A stretch of DNA of 6,617 nucleotides from Paracoccaceae bacterium (lineage in GTDB: Bacteria > Pseudomonadota > Alphaproteobacteria > Rhodobacterales > Rhodobacteraceae): NCBI GenBank assembly GCA_016764835.1, contig JAESRD010000379.1, positions 1 to 6,617 of the forward strand, read 5' to 3'. Below, in pieces: positions 1 through 6,617 of this stretch. Position 1 is the first letter of the stretch. Each line of letters starts with the position of its first letter. The notes under the pieces were generated by a model. The model saw only the letters and a program-made list of their open reading frames with translations, had not been told where the DNA came from and did no database searches. The position numbers and the translations under genes were made by a program.

Positions 1-518
1 ATGCCATGTCGCAGCTGCGCACGGTGCATGGCCGCATGGAGCTGGCCGCGACCCGCGCTAACGGCGCCACAGTCTATGTTGATTATGCGCATACACCAGC
101 GGCAATAAGCACGGCGCTCAAAGCGCTGCGCCCGCATGTTATGGGCCGGATCATCGCAATCGTCGGCGCAGGCGGTGACCGTGATACGGGCAAACGCCCA
201 CTCATGGGGGCTGCGGCGGCTGACAATGCCGACGGCGTGATCATCACCGATGACAACCCGCGCTCGGAAGAGCCGGGGGCCATTCGCGCCGCCGTGCTCG
301 ACGGGGTGCGCGGCGCTGGCGGGGCAGAGCGGACCACCGAGGTCGGCGACCGGGCCGAGGCGATATTGCGCGGTGTCGATGCGCTGAGCGCCGGTGACGC
401 GCTGCTTATTTGCGGCAAGGGCCATGAGACCGGCCAAACCATTGGCGATGCGGTCATGCCGTTTGATGATGTTGAGCAGGCGTCAATTGCCGTGGCAGCT
501 TTGGAAGGCCGGATATGA
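1..518 (+). CDS. murE: MurE, UDP-MurNAc-tripeptide synthetase (meso-DAP adding), 3' part only
   Basis: Cytoplasmic Mur ligase that adds the third stem-peptide residue to UDP-MurNAc-L-Ala-D-Glu using ATP. Only the last 171 codons are present, read in the frame starting at base 3. The N-terminal UDP-binding and central ATP-binding domains lie off the left edge. What remains is the C-terminal substrate domain: it opens with GRMELA (about 33-50), then DYAHTP (81-98), the DNPR signature (252-263) and GKGHET (414-431). DNPR and the G/E of GKGHE are the family's meso-diaminopimelate recognition elements, so a DAP rather than lysine enzyme is expected, as usual for Gram-negatives. The ATG at 6 is an internal methionine, not a start. 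The stop TGA (516-518) overlaps the murF start, which indicates co-transcription and translational coupling. The identification is firm. Confidence 0.96.
   Translation, partial: AMSQLRTVHGRMELAATRANGATVYVDYAHTPAAISTALKALRPHVMGRIIAIVGAGGDRDTGKRPLMGAAAADNADGVIITDDNPRSEEPGAIRAAVLDGVRGAGGAERTTEVGDRAEAILRGVDALSAGDALLICGKGHETGQTIGDAVMPFDDVEQASIAVAALEGRI
503..508 (+). promoter_or_regulatory. Ribosome binding site of murF
   Basis: GGAAGG lies inside the last murE codons, six bases before the ATG at 515. It is a near match to the GGAGG core and supports this start over internal ATGs. Together with the ATGA overlap it suggests that ribosomes finishing murE can restart on murF. Confidence 0.6.
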
Positions 519-1981
519 GCCTGTGGACAGCGCAAACGGCTATGGAGGCGACCGGCGGCACCTGTGCTGTCGACTGGACGGCGCGCGGGGTCTCGATAGA
601 CACCAGAACCTTGCAAAAGGGTGATCTGTTCGTGGCGCTGACAGACATGCGCGACGGCCATGAATTTGTCGCAGCGGCTTTGGCAAAAGGGGCGGCGGCG
701 GCTTTGGTGTCGCGCATACCTGACGGTGTGAGCGCGGATGCGCCATTGCTCATCGTGCCCGATGTTTTGACAGGGCTTGAGACGCTGGGCCAAGCAGCCC
801 GTGCGCGCAGCCATGCGCGGATCGTCGCCGTTACCGGGTCGGTTGGCAAAACGTCAACCAAAGAGATGCTGCGGGCGGCTCTGTACGGGCAGGGCCGGGT
901 TCATGCGGCCGAGGCCAGCTACAATAACCAATGGGGTGTGCCGCTGACACTGGCGCGTATGCCGGCCGATAGTGACTATGCGATTTTTGAGATTGGCATG
1001 AACCATCCCGGTGAGATTGGCCCGCTGGCGGCCATGGTGCGGCCACATGTGGCAATGATCACCACGATTGCGGCGGCACATTTGGAGGCCTTTGCTGGGC
1101 TTGACGCGATTGCTGAAGAAAAGGCGGCGATCTTTGGAGCACTTGAGCCGGGCGGCGTGGCGGTGATCAACGGTGATCTGGCGCAGACGCCAATTTTGGT
1201 CGCTGCGGCCAAGGCGGCGGGCGCAAAGGTCATAAGTTTTGGCACTGGGGCGGGTAATCACCACCGGCTCAGCGAGATCGTTGTCAAAGACGGGGTGACG
1301 GTTGCGGCGGGGCGGGCATGGCGGCGGTCGTTCATGCTCAAGGTTGCCACTGAGGGACAGCATTTTGCTGTTAATGCGCTGGGGGCGCTGGCCTGCGCCA
1401 CCGCTCTGGGTGCCGATATGGGCCAGGCGCTGGGTGGTTTGGCCGGGTGGACCCCGCCGCGCGGGCGCGGGCACCGCGAAGACATTAACCTGCGTCAACG
1501 CAATGCGGGCACAGGCGGCCCGGTGCAGGGCGCGCAAGAGGCGGTGTTGGCGCTGATAGATGATGCGTTTAACGCCAACCCAACATCGCTGAAAGCGGCA
1601 CTGAATATGCTGGCTGTGACCCAGCCGCCGGGGCTGGCAGAGGCCAAGGGCCGCCGTGTGGCTGTGCTGGGCGATATGCTGGAGCTTGGCCCGCATGAGG
1701 CCGCGCTACACCTGCAATTTGCCAATGAGCCATCGCTGGCACAAGTTGACATCATCCACTGCGTCGGCCTGCCGATGCGCGGCCTGTATGATCAGCTGCC
1801 CGCCCACCAACGCGGCAAATGGGCGGCGACAGCGCAAGAACTGCTGCCAAATGCGGCGCGGCTGGCACAGGCAGGCGATATTATTCTTATTAAAGGCTCG
1901 AAGGGCAGTAAAGTCAGCCTGATTGTTGACGCCATTCGCAAATTGGGGCATCGCAACGATCCCCGCGATCAGGAGAACTAA
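515..1981 (+). CDS. murF: MurF, UDP-MurNAc-tripeptide:D-Ala-D-Ala ligase
   Basis: Cytoplasmic ATP-dependent ligase that adds the dipeptide D-Ala-D-Ala to UDP-MurNAc-tripeptide, completing the pentapeptide precursor. The protein is 488 residues, slightly longer than the roughly 450-475 common in the family. The N-terminal domain holds [16 protein letters not shown] (27-42). The ATP-binding P-loop TGSVGKTST is at 107-115, followed by [12 protein letters not shown] (135-146), [10 protein letters not shown] (159-168) and HFAVNALG (283-290). The C-terminal domain has [10 protein letters not shown] (349-358), LGDMLELG (385-392) and [11 protein letters not shown] (458-468). The start at 515 is chosen because it gives the ATGA overlap with murE, has GGAAGG upstream, and begins MSLWTA as in relatives I recall. 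About 20 residues between GRGHRED (317-323) and [11 protein letters not shown] look longer than in relatives. The murF 3' end also carries the mraY ribosome binding site, so the two genes are tightly linked. Confidence 0.96.
   Translation: MSLWTAQTAMEATGGTCAVDWTARGVSIDTRTLQKGDLFVALTDMRDGHEFVAAALAKGAAAALVSRIPDGVSADAPLLIVPDVLTGLETLGQAARARSHARIVAVTGSVGKTSTKEMLRAALYGQGRVHAAEASYNNQWGVPLTLARMPADSDYAIFEIGMNHPGEIGPLAAMVRPHVAMITTIAAAHLEAFAGLDAIAEEKAAIFGALEPGGVAVINGDLAQTPILVAAAKAAGAKVISFGTGAGNHHRLSEIVVKDGVTVAAGRAWRRSFMLKVATEGQHFAVNALGALACATALGADMGQALGGLAGWTPPRGRGHREDINLRQRNAGTGGPVQGAQEAVLALIDDAFNANPTSLKAALNMLAVTQPPGLAEAKGRRVAVLGDMLELGPHEAALHLQFANEPSLAQVDIIHCVGLPMRGLYDQLPAHQRGKWAATAQELLPNAARLAQAGDIILIKGSKGSKVSLIVDAIRKLGHRNDPRDQEN
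1971..1976 (+). promoter_or_regulatory. Ribosome binding site of mraY, inside the murF end
   Basis: AGGAGA ends nine bases before the ATG at 1986 and lies within the last codons of murF. It decides the mraY start against the upstream TTG at 1923, and it means murF and mraY cannot be separated without damage to one of them. Confidence 0.75.
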
Positions 1982-1985
1982 ACCC

Positions 1986-3068
1986 ATGCTTTACTGGCTG
2001 ACAGCCCTTTCTGATGGCGGTGATTTCTACAATCTGTTCCGCTATATCACCTTTCGCGCGGGTGGCGCGTTCATGACCTCGCTGATCTTTGGTTTCATGT
2101 TCGGCCTGCCGCTGATCAACGTGTTGCGCAAACGCCAAGGCAAGGGCCAGCCGATCCGCAAAGACGGGCCAGAGAGCCACTTCGCCAAGGCCGGCACCCC
2201 GACCATGGGCGGCTTGTTGATCGTCGGCGCATTGCTGACCTCAACTTTGCTTTGGGCCCGGCTCGACAACCCCTATATCTGGATGATTTTGTTCGTAACT
2301 GTCAGCTTTGCCGCGATCGGTTTTGCCGATGATTATGCGAAAGTCACTAAGCAGACCACAGACGGTGTGTCAGGCAAAGTCCGGCTGGCGCTTGGATTGC
2401 TGGTCGCGGGCATTGCTGCCTATTGGGCCTCGTATTTTCATCCCGACGCGCTGACCAATCAGCTGGCTTTTCCTGTGTTCAAAGAGAGCCTGCTTAATAT
2501 GGGCATCTTCTTCATTCCGTTCAGCATCCTTGTCATCGTAGGCTCTGCCAATGCGGTTAATCTGACCGACGGGCTCGACGGGCTTGCCATCATGCCGGCC
2601 ATGATTGCCGCCGGCACATTTGGCATCATTGCATACTTCGTCGGTCGGACCGACTTTTCGCAATATCTCGACGTGCATTACATCCCCGGCGCAGGTGAGA
2701 TCGTGATCTTTTGCGCCGGGCTGATAGGCGGCGGCCTTGGTTTCTTGTGGTACAACGCGCCCCCAGCGGCGGTGTTCATGGGCGACACAGGCAGCCTCGC
2801 GCTTGGCGGTGCTTTGGGTGCAATCGCCGTGGCCACCAAGCACGAGATTGTGCTGGCAAATGTCGGTGGATTGTTCGTGGTCGAGGCGCTGTCGGTCATC
2901 ATCCAAGTGCTGTACTTTAAGCGCACAGGCAAACGGGTTTTCCTGATGGCACCGATCCATCACCACTATGAGAAACGCGGCTGGGCCGAGAGCCAGATTG
3001 TTATTCGGTTTTGGATTATTTCACTGATTTTGGCGATGGTTGGGCTGGCGACGCTTAAGGTGCGGTAG
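1986..3068 (+). CDS. mraY: MraY, phospho-MurNAc-pentapeptide translocase
   Basis: Polytopic inner-membrane enzyme that transfers phospho-MurNAc-pentapeptide from UDP to undecaprenyl phosphate, making lipid I, the first membrane step of peptidoglycan synthesis. The product is 360 residues, the same length as the E. coli enzyme. The catalytic aspartates fall at the same numbers as in E. coli: D115-D116 in GFADDYAK and D267 in [20 protein letters not shown] is at 189-200 and the histidine cluster [11 protein letters not shown] at 323-333. Long hydrophobic segments alternate with these cytoplasmic loops, for example about 71-90, 97-113, 135-150, 171-188, 201-219 and 340-357, as expected for a ten-helix fold. 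An upstream in-frame TTG at 1923 would add 21 residues encoded inside murF. The ATG at 1986 is preferred because it has a well-placed AGGAG and gives the standard N-terminus. No truncation or missing key residue is seen. Confidence 0.97.
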   Translation: MLYWLTALSDGGDFYNLFRYITFRAGGAFMTSLIFGFMFGLPLINVLRKRQGKGQPIRKDGPESHFAKAGTPTMGGLLIVGALLTSTLLWARLDNPYIWMILFVTVSFAAIGFADDYAKVTKQTTDGVSGKVRLALGLLVAGIAAYWASYFHPDALTNQLAFPVFKESLLNMGIFFIPFSILVIVGSANAVNLTDGLDGLAIMPAMIAAGTFGIIAYFVGRTDFSQYLDVHYIPGAGEIVIFCAGLIGGGLGFLWYNAPPAAVFMGDTGSLALGGALGAIAVATKHEIVLANVGGLFVVEALSVIIQVLYFKRTGKRVFLMAPIHHHYEKRGWAESQIVIRFWIISLILAMVGLATLKVR

Positions 3069-3113
3069 GCCCACCCTCACCACATCCCCCCAAAAAAACC
3101 ATAGGAGCGCCCC
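3069..3113 (+). other. C-rich spacer between mraY and murD
   Basis: This 45-base gap is the only real break in the murE-murD series. Its first 34 bases (3069-3102) hold 18 C and one G, including a run of six C followed by seven A (3086-3098). No inverted repeat with a following T run is visible, so an intrinsic terminator is not supported. The strong C over G bias is the kind of sequence Rho prefers to load on. That role is inference only. Confidence 0.5.
3103..3107 (+). promoter_or_regulatory. Ribosome binding site of murD
   Basis: AGGAG sits six bases before the ATG at 3114 and just after an A-rich stretch. Sequence and spacing are close to ideal, and this fixes the murD start. Confidence 0.8.
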
Positions 3114-4511
3114 ATGATCACAGCCACAGGCTACAAAGGCCAAGCCGTCGCCGTCCTCGGCCTCAGCCGCTCCGGCCTCGCCGTTATTTGCGCGCTTGAG
3201 GCTGGCGGCGCATACCCTATCGGCTGGGATGACAGCCCCATCGCCTGCGCCGCCGGTGAGGCATCAGGGGCCGAAATCCGCGACCTGAGCAAACATGGCG
3301 CGCTGGCAGACATTGCCGCGCTGATCGTCTCGCCCGGCATCCCCCATCTTTACCCCGCTCCGCATCCAATTATAGAGGCCGCATGGGCCGCTGGCGTGCC
3401 GGTTGATAATGATATTGGCTTGTTCTTCCGTTCTTTCGCCAATGAAGGTTTCGAAGACCTCGCCAAGCCGCCAAGGATCATTGCCGTCACCGGTTCCAAT
3501 GGCAAATCGACCACCTCTGCGCTGATCCACCACATCATTACCCATGCCGGCCACCCGGCCCAGCTGGCCGGCAATATCGGCCTCGGCGTGTTTGACATTG
3601 AAGAAGCCCATAGCGGCGAAGTCATCGTGCTCGAACTCAGCTCTTACCAGACCGAGCTGGCCCGGGCGCTGACCCCTGATGTGGCGGTGTTCACCAATCT
3701 ATCGCCTGATCATCTGGACAGACATGGCGGGCAGGGCGGCTATTTTGCTGCCAAACGACGGCTGTTTGCCGAGGGCGGGCCAGACCGCGCCGTGATTGGT
3801 GTTGATGAGCCGGAAGGGCGCTATTTGGCCAACCAACTGGCTGGGAGCGCCGATGATACAAGCCTGATCAGGGTCTCGGCCGGGCGCAAGCTGGCGGGCA
3901 ATGGCTGGACTGTTACCGCGAAGAAGGGCTTCTTGGCCGAGTGGCGGCGTGGCAAGCAGATGGCCTCTTGCGATCTGCGCCAGATAAAAAGCCTGCCCGG
4001 TAGTCACAACCACCAAAACGCCTGCGCTGCTTGGGCGGCGTGCCGGGCGATCAACATAGCGCCTCGGGTTATTGCCGCCGCTTTGGCCAGCTATCCGGGC
4101 CTGCCGCACCGGTCGCAACATATCGCCAGCGCTGATGGCGTGGACTATGTGAACGATAGCAAAGCCACCAATGTTGACGCCGCCGCCCATGCGCTGGCGG
4201 CCTTTGGCAAGATCCGCTGGATCTGTGGCGGCTTGCAAAAAGAGGGCGGGCTGGCGGGGCTTGCGCCGCATTTGGGCAATGTCGCCAAAGCCTATGTTAT
4301 TGGCCGCGAAGCCGCGCAGTTTGCGCTGGGTCTTGGCGATGTTGAGAGCGCGATTTGCACTGATATGGCGACGGCGGTGACCATGGCCATGGACGACGCA
4401 CAGCCGGGCGAAACCGTGCTGCTGGCCCCGGCCGCGGCCAGCTTTGATCAATATGATAATTTCGAGCAACGCGGCGATGATTTCGCAGCGCTGGTTAAGG
4501 CCCGTCTCTGA
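3114..4511 (+). CDS. murD: MurD, UDP-MurNAc-L-Ala:D-glutamate ligase
   Basis: Cytoplasmic Mur ligase that adds D-glutamate to UDP-MurNAc-L-Ala using ATP. The product is 465 residues, a little longer than E. coli MurD (about 438). The N-terminal Rossmann-like UDP domain has [12 protein letters not shown] (12-23) and SPGIP (73-77). The central domain has the P-loop TGSNGKSTT (126-134), GNIG (153-156), ELSSYQ (174-179) and [11 protein letters not shown] (195-205). Lysine 214 in AAKRR is in the position of the carbamylated lysine of Mur ligases. The C-terminal domain has PHR (331-333), NDSKATN (347-353), and [19 protein letters not shown] (436-454), the usual MurD ending. All expected catalytic motifs are present, so it should be active. 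The start is set by the AGGAG six bases upstream. The last 17 bases overlap the end of the convergent flavoprotein gene. The first hundred or so bases prefer C-ending codons more than the rest. Confidence 0.97.
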   Translation: MITATGYKGQAVAVLGLSRSGLAVICALEAGGAYPIGWDDSPIACAAGEASGAEIRDLSKHGALADIAALIVSPGIPHLYPAPHPIIEAAWAAGVPVDNDIGLFFRSFANEGFEDLAKPPRIIAVTGSNGKSTTSALIHHIITHAGHPAQLAGNIGLGVFDIEEAHSGEVIVLELSSYQTELARALTPDVAVFTNLSPDHLDRHGGQGGYFAAKRRLFAEGGPDRAVIGVDEPEGRYLANQLAGSADDTSLIRVSAGRKLAGNGWTVTAKKGFLAEWRRGKQMASCDLRQIKSLPGSHNHQNACAAWAACRAINIAPRVIAAALASYPGLPHRSQHIASADGVDYVNDSKATNVDAAAHALAAFGKIRWICGGLQKEGGLAGLAPHLGNVAKAYVIGREAAQFALGLGDVESAICTDMATAVTMAMDDAQPGETVLLAPAAASFDQYDNFEQRGDDFAALVKARL

Positions 4512-5666
4512 GGTTTTGCGCTGCCGCAACAGCCGAGGCCCAAGCCCACTGAAAGTTATAACCGCCGAGCCAGCCGGTGACATCAAGGCATTCGCCAATG
4601 AAATACAGCCCCGGCTGGCTTTTGCTCTGCATGGTCTTTGATGACAGCCCGTTGGTGTCGATCCCGCCCAGCGTCACCTCTGCCGTGCGGTAGCCCTCAG
4701 ACCCGGTCGGCAACAGCGTGAATGCGTTAAGCCCGTCGCCCAGAGCGTCAAACTTGGCCGCGTTCAGCTGGCCCAGCTTGCCCTCATATCCGGCCAGCTT
4801 GGCCATATAGCTGGCCAGCCGCGACGGTAGCGGGCCAGAGAGCGCACCGCCGAGGGTCTTGGCCCCGGCGGCAGCGCGCAAAAGGTCAGCGCCGCGCTGA
4901 CCGGGCAAAAGATCAAGCGTGATCTCAGCACCCTCTTGCCAAAAGTTCGATATTTGCAAAATCGCCGGGCCGGACAGACCGCGATGGGTGAACAGTAGCG
5001 CCTCGTCGAAGCTCTTACCGCCCGCCGTGGCGCGCACGGGCAGTGACACACCGGCCAGCTCGGTAAACTTATCTTGGCCAAAGGTCAGCGGCACAAGGCC
5101 GGGACGGGTCTGGACGATCTTATGGCCGAATTGCTCAGCAATCTGATAGCCAAACCCGGTTGCCCCCATTTTTGGGATAGACTTGCCACCGGTCGCGATC
5201 ACCAGATTACGGGCGATAATCTCTTGGCGCACGCCTTGGCGCTTGATCCAAACCCGATACTTGCCGTCCTTATGCGCGACCTCTTCAACGCTGGTGCCGA
5301 GCCAACTTGCGCGCCGTTCGCCTCGACGGCCGCCAGCAGCATGGCCACGATTTGTTTGGCCGAGCCGTCGCAAAACAACTGCCCCAGCGCCTTTTCATGC
5401 CAGTCTATGCCCGCCGCATCGACCAGACCTACAAAGTCATGAGGGCTAAACCGGGCCAGAGCCGATTTGGCAAAATGCCGGTTGCCGCTGATGAAATGCT
5501 CAGGGCCAGTGCGCAGATTGGTAAAGTTGCAGCGCCCGCCGCCCGAGATGCGGATTTTTTCGCCCGGCGCTTTGGCATGATCGAGCAGCAGCGTGCCGGG
5601 GCCGCTGCGCCCGGCGCAAAACAGCCCGGCCGCACCCGCGCCAATGATAAGTGTTTCAATATCCAT
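4495..5666 (-). pseudogene. HI0933/YhiN-type (BaiN/RdsA family) FAD-dependent oxidoreductase, frameshifted
   Basis: Flavoprotein of the family automatically named BaiN/RdsA; its substrate here is unknown and a bile-acid role should not be assumed. Reading starts at ATG 5666 (MDIETLIIGAGAAG), with an in-frame TGA three codons upstream fixing the start. The first 121 residues carry the FAD-binding GAGAAG (residues 9-14) and GEKIRISGGGRCNFTN (35-50). At about 5303 the frame jumps. The rest, from LGTSVEEV to the stop at 4497-4495, continues with NLVIATGGKSIPKMG, FTHRGLSGPAILQIS and the family ending GLYFIGECLDVTGWLGGYNF. Restoring one base gives 390 residues, close to the roughly 400 of E. coli YhiN, with no other lesion. 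Without it the ribosome would stop at 5199 after 155 residues. Both parts are well conserved, so either the loss is recent or the missing base is a sequencing error. No good Shine-Dalgarno is seen before the start. Confidence 0.88.
5302..5306 (-). other. Site of the frameshift in the flavoprotein gene
   Basis: On the minus strand the upstream frame reads ...GCG CAA GTT and the downstream frame resumes CTC GGC ACC AGC. Two bases (GG) are left between them, so one base is missing from a codon of the form NGG. CGG (Arg), giving QVRLGTSV, would suit the family. There is no long homopolymer or slippery heptamer here, so programmed frameshifting is unlikely. Confidence 0.8.
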
Positions 5667-5877
5667 ATTGGCTCAGGTGCCGCGAAACCGACGGCAATAC
5701 AAGCCCTGCTGTTTTTTGCGCCGCAGCGGCCTAAAGACGCTATGCGCAGCCAATCAAACCTGCCATGCTCACGTCCGCAGCCAAAACCACGTTATTTTGC
5801 TAGCTCTTACGGCGGATCATGGGTATAGCTAAAGCCAGACCCGGCAAACGGGCGAATGTTGGCAAGAGCGGTAATTC
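5667..5877. promoter_or_regulatory. Divergent intergenic region between the flavoprotein gene and ftsW
   Basis: Both flanking genes start outward from this 211-base stretch, so it should hold the promoter of the flavoprotein gene and probably one for ftsW. I cannot name a confident -35/-10 pair. The best -10-like words on the plus strand are TATTTT (5793-5798) and TATAGC (5824-5829), neither with a good -35 at 16-18 bases. Other visible items are a run of six T (5712-5717) next to the palindrome GCCGCAGCGGC (5720-5730), the palindrome GCTAGC (5799-5804), and a short CCCG/CGGG stem (5840-5852). No CtrA-type TTAA-N7-TTAA, tRNA or terminator was seen. Apart from the weak 20-codon ORF listed separately, I see no gene in it. 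Confidence 0.5.
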
Positions 5878-5881
5878 ATGA
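5819..5881 (+). CDS. Possible 20-codon leader ORF before ftsW (speculative)
   Basis: An ATG at 5819 opens a 20-codon frame ending in TGA at 5879-5881, so its stop overlaps the ftsW ATG (5878-5880) as ATGA, the same junction as murE/murF. The predicted peptide starts MGIAKARPGKR, has five Lys/Arg among 20 residues, no acidic residues and no membrane segment. The upstream GGCGG (5811-5815) is only three bases from the ATG, which is too close for a good ribosome binding site. The frame is closed by TAG at 5801. It could be a translational-coupling leader or chance. I lean towards chance without comparative support. Confidence 0.2.
   Translation: MGIAKARPGKRANVGKSGNS
5864..5868 (+). promoter_or_regulatory. 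Weak ribosome binding site of ftsW
   Basis: AAGAG, one base off AGGAG, ends nine bases before the ATG at 5878. It is weaker than the sites of mraY and murD. An in-frame TAA at 5872-5874 rules out any start further upstream, so 5878 is the first possible start. Confidence 0.5.
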
Positions 5882-6617
5882 CGGAAATGGCCTATGGGAC
5901 GGTCGCGGTAGTGACCGGCGATCCCGTTTTGCCACGTTGGTGGCGGACAGTTGATAAATGGACAATGCTGGCAATCTTTGGGTTGTTTGCGATCGGGCTT
6001 CTGCTCGGGTTGGCCTCGTCGCCCCCCTTAGCCGCGCGCAATAATCTTGAACCATTTCATTATGTTACCCGGCAAGCCTTCTTTGGTACTGTCGCGCTGA
6101 TTGTCATGATCATCACCTCAATGATGAGCCCGCAAACCGTGCGCAGACTGGCCGTGCTCGGCTTCTTTGCCGCCTTTATTGCGCTGGCTCTGCTGCCCTT
6201 CTTTGGCACTGATTACGGCAAAGGCGCTGTGCGCTGGTATTCACTGGGCTTTGCCAGCTTCCAGCCGTCTGAGTTTCTCAAGCCTGTATTTGTCGTGCTG
6301 GCTGCTTGGATGCTGGCTGCGGGCCAAGAGATAAACGGCCCCCCCGGGCGAACCTATTCGTTTCTGCTGGTGGTGTTGATCACCCTGCTTTTGGCGCTAC
6401 AGCCTGATTTCGGCCAAGCCTGTTTGGTGCTGTTTTCATGGGCGGTCATGTACTTTATCGCCGGTGCGCCGATGCTGCTCTTGTTCGTGCTCGGCGGCCT
6501 TGTGGTCGCGGCTGGCACCTTCGCTTATTCAAACTCAGAGCACTTTGCCCGGCGGATTGACGGCTTCTTGTCACCTGATCTCGACCCGCGCACACAGCTT
6601 GGCTATGCCACAAACGC
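5878..6617 (+). CDS. ftsW: FtsW, septal peptidoglycan glycosyltransferase (SEDS family), 5' part
   Basis: SEDS-family inner-membrane protein of the divisome that polymerises lipid II into glycan strands at the septum, working with the class B penicillin-binding protein FtsI. It was earlier proposed as a lipid II flippase. The first 246 codons are present and the gene runs off the right edge. A cytoplasmic N-terminus with WWRTVDKW (21-28) precedes hydrophobic segments at about 30-47, 67-83, 91-108, 134-148, 160-174, 181-195 and 198-216. The SEDS signature GKGAVRWYSLGFASFQPSEFLKP is covered in pieces: GKGAVRW (114-120), QPSEF (129-133) and LQPDFGQ (174-180). HFARRIDGFLSPDLDP (222-237) and TQLGYATN end the visible part. 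The catalytic aspartate region of the family lies beyond the edge. The start at 5878 is set by an in-frame TAA two codons upstream and the MTEM opening; ATG 5887 is the alternative. It is separated from the mur genes by the opposite-strand flavoprotein gene. Confidence 0.95.
   Translation, partial: MTEMAYGTVAVVTGDPVLPRWWRTVDKWTMLAIFGLFAIGLLLGLASSPPLAARNNLEPFHYVTRQAFFGTVALIVMIITSMMSPQTVRRLAVLGFFAAFIALALLPFFGTDYGKGAVRWYSLGFASFQPSEFLKPVFVVLAAWMLAAGQEINGPPGRTYSFLLVVLITLLLALQPDFGQACLVLFSWAVMYFIAGAPMLLLFVLGGLVVAAGTFAYSNSEHFARRIDGFLSPDLDPRTQLGYATN

Noticed and set aside
83..814. 243-codon minus-strand frame across the murE/murF junction
   Set aside because: It is opposite two well-supported coupled genes and consists of low-complexity Ser/Ala/Pro/Arg wording without any domain.
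854..1696. 280-codon minus-strand frame opposite murF
   Set aside because: The composition is rich in Arg, His, Pro and Gln, as typical for a shadow of a GC-rich gene. It has no motif, no ribosome binding site and no room for its own promoter.
1923..1985. Upstream TTG start that would lengthen MraY by 21 residues
   Set aside because: The extension is encoded inside murF and is not hydrophobic in the expected way. The ATG at 1986 has AGGAG at good spacing and gives exactly the standard 360-residue protein with catalytic residues at E. coli numbering.
4381..4392. Tandem CCATGGCCATGG inside murD
   Set aside because: It is fully explained by the codons for Thr-Met-Ala-Met-Asp in a normal part of the MurD C-terminal domain. 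Two copies of a six-base palindrome are not notable.
3699..4598. Long open frame (299 codons) on the minus strand opposite murD
   Set aside because: murD on the plus strand has every family motif. The antisense frame has no recognisable domain and also runs through the flavoprotein 3' end in another frame. Long antisense frames are expected at this GC content.
5295..5310. Programmed ribosomal frameshift in the flavoprotein gene
   Set aside because: There is no slippery heptamer, no evident stimulatory hairpin, and the family is not known to me to use recoding. A lost base is the simpler reading.
5307..5828. 173-codon plus-strand frame covering the flavoprotein 5' part and the intergenic region
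   Set aside because: Most of it is antisense to the conserved FAD-binding N-terminus, and the product matches nothing I recognise. The high Arg/Ala/Gln content fits a shadow frame.
5824..5829. TATAGC as the -10 element of an ftsW promoter
   Set aside because: It matches only four of six positions, and no -35-like hexamer lies 16-18 bases upstream. The nearest candidate, TTGCTA at 5797, would need a 21-base spacer.
1..6617. CRISPR arrays, insertion sequences, tRNA or rRNA genes
   Set aside because: No spaced direct repeats, terminal inverted repeats with a transposase, or RNA gene signatures were seen. Almost the whole window is occupied by identified protein genes.

Overview
The window is a stretch of the division and cell wall (dcw) gene cluster of an alphaproteobacterium, most likely a member of the Rhodobacterales (roseobacter type). 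The placement rests on gene order (murE-murF-mraY-murD-...-ftsW) and on recognisable protein wording, such as the MurF P-loop [13 protein letters not shown] and the FtsW N-terminus beginning MTEM with the tryptophan pair WW shortly after. It also rests on the moderately high GC. It is inference from memory of these families, not from a search.

Layout. Positions 1-518 are the 3' part of murE, entering from the left edge. murF (515-1981) overlaps murE by four bases (ATGA). mraY (1986-3068) follows four bases after murF, with its ribosome binding site inside the murF end. A 45-base C-rich spacer leads to murD (3114-4511). On the opposite strand, 4495-5666 encodes an HI0933/YhiN-type (BaiN/RdsA family) flavoprotein whose reading frame is broken by one apparent missing base near 5303. 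Its 3' end overlaps that of murD by 17 bases. A 211-base divergent intergenic region (5667-5877) follows, and then ftsW (5878 onward) runs off the right edge after 246 codons.

How they work together. MurE adds meso-diaminopimelate, MurF adds D-Ala-D-Ala and MurD adds D-Glu to the UDP-MurNAc peptide. MraY moves the finished pentapeptide onto undecaprenyl phosphate to make lipid I. FtsW, after MurG has made lipid II (murG lies outside the window), polymerises glycan at the septum. The flavoprotein has no known place in this pathway. Because it sits on the other strand between murD and ftsW, it separates the mur genes from ftsW transcriptionally.

Most of the window is ordinary core biosynthesis and I did not find a convincing undescribed system. 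The parts worth a second look are the interrupting flavoprotein gene, its frameshift, the 17-base tail-to-tail overlap, and a possible 20-codon leader ORF whose stop overlaps the ftsW start.
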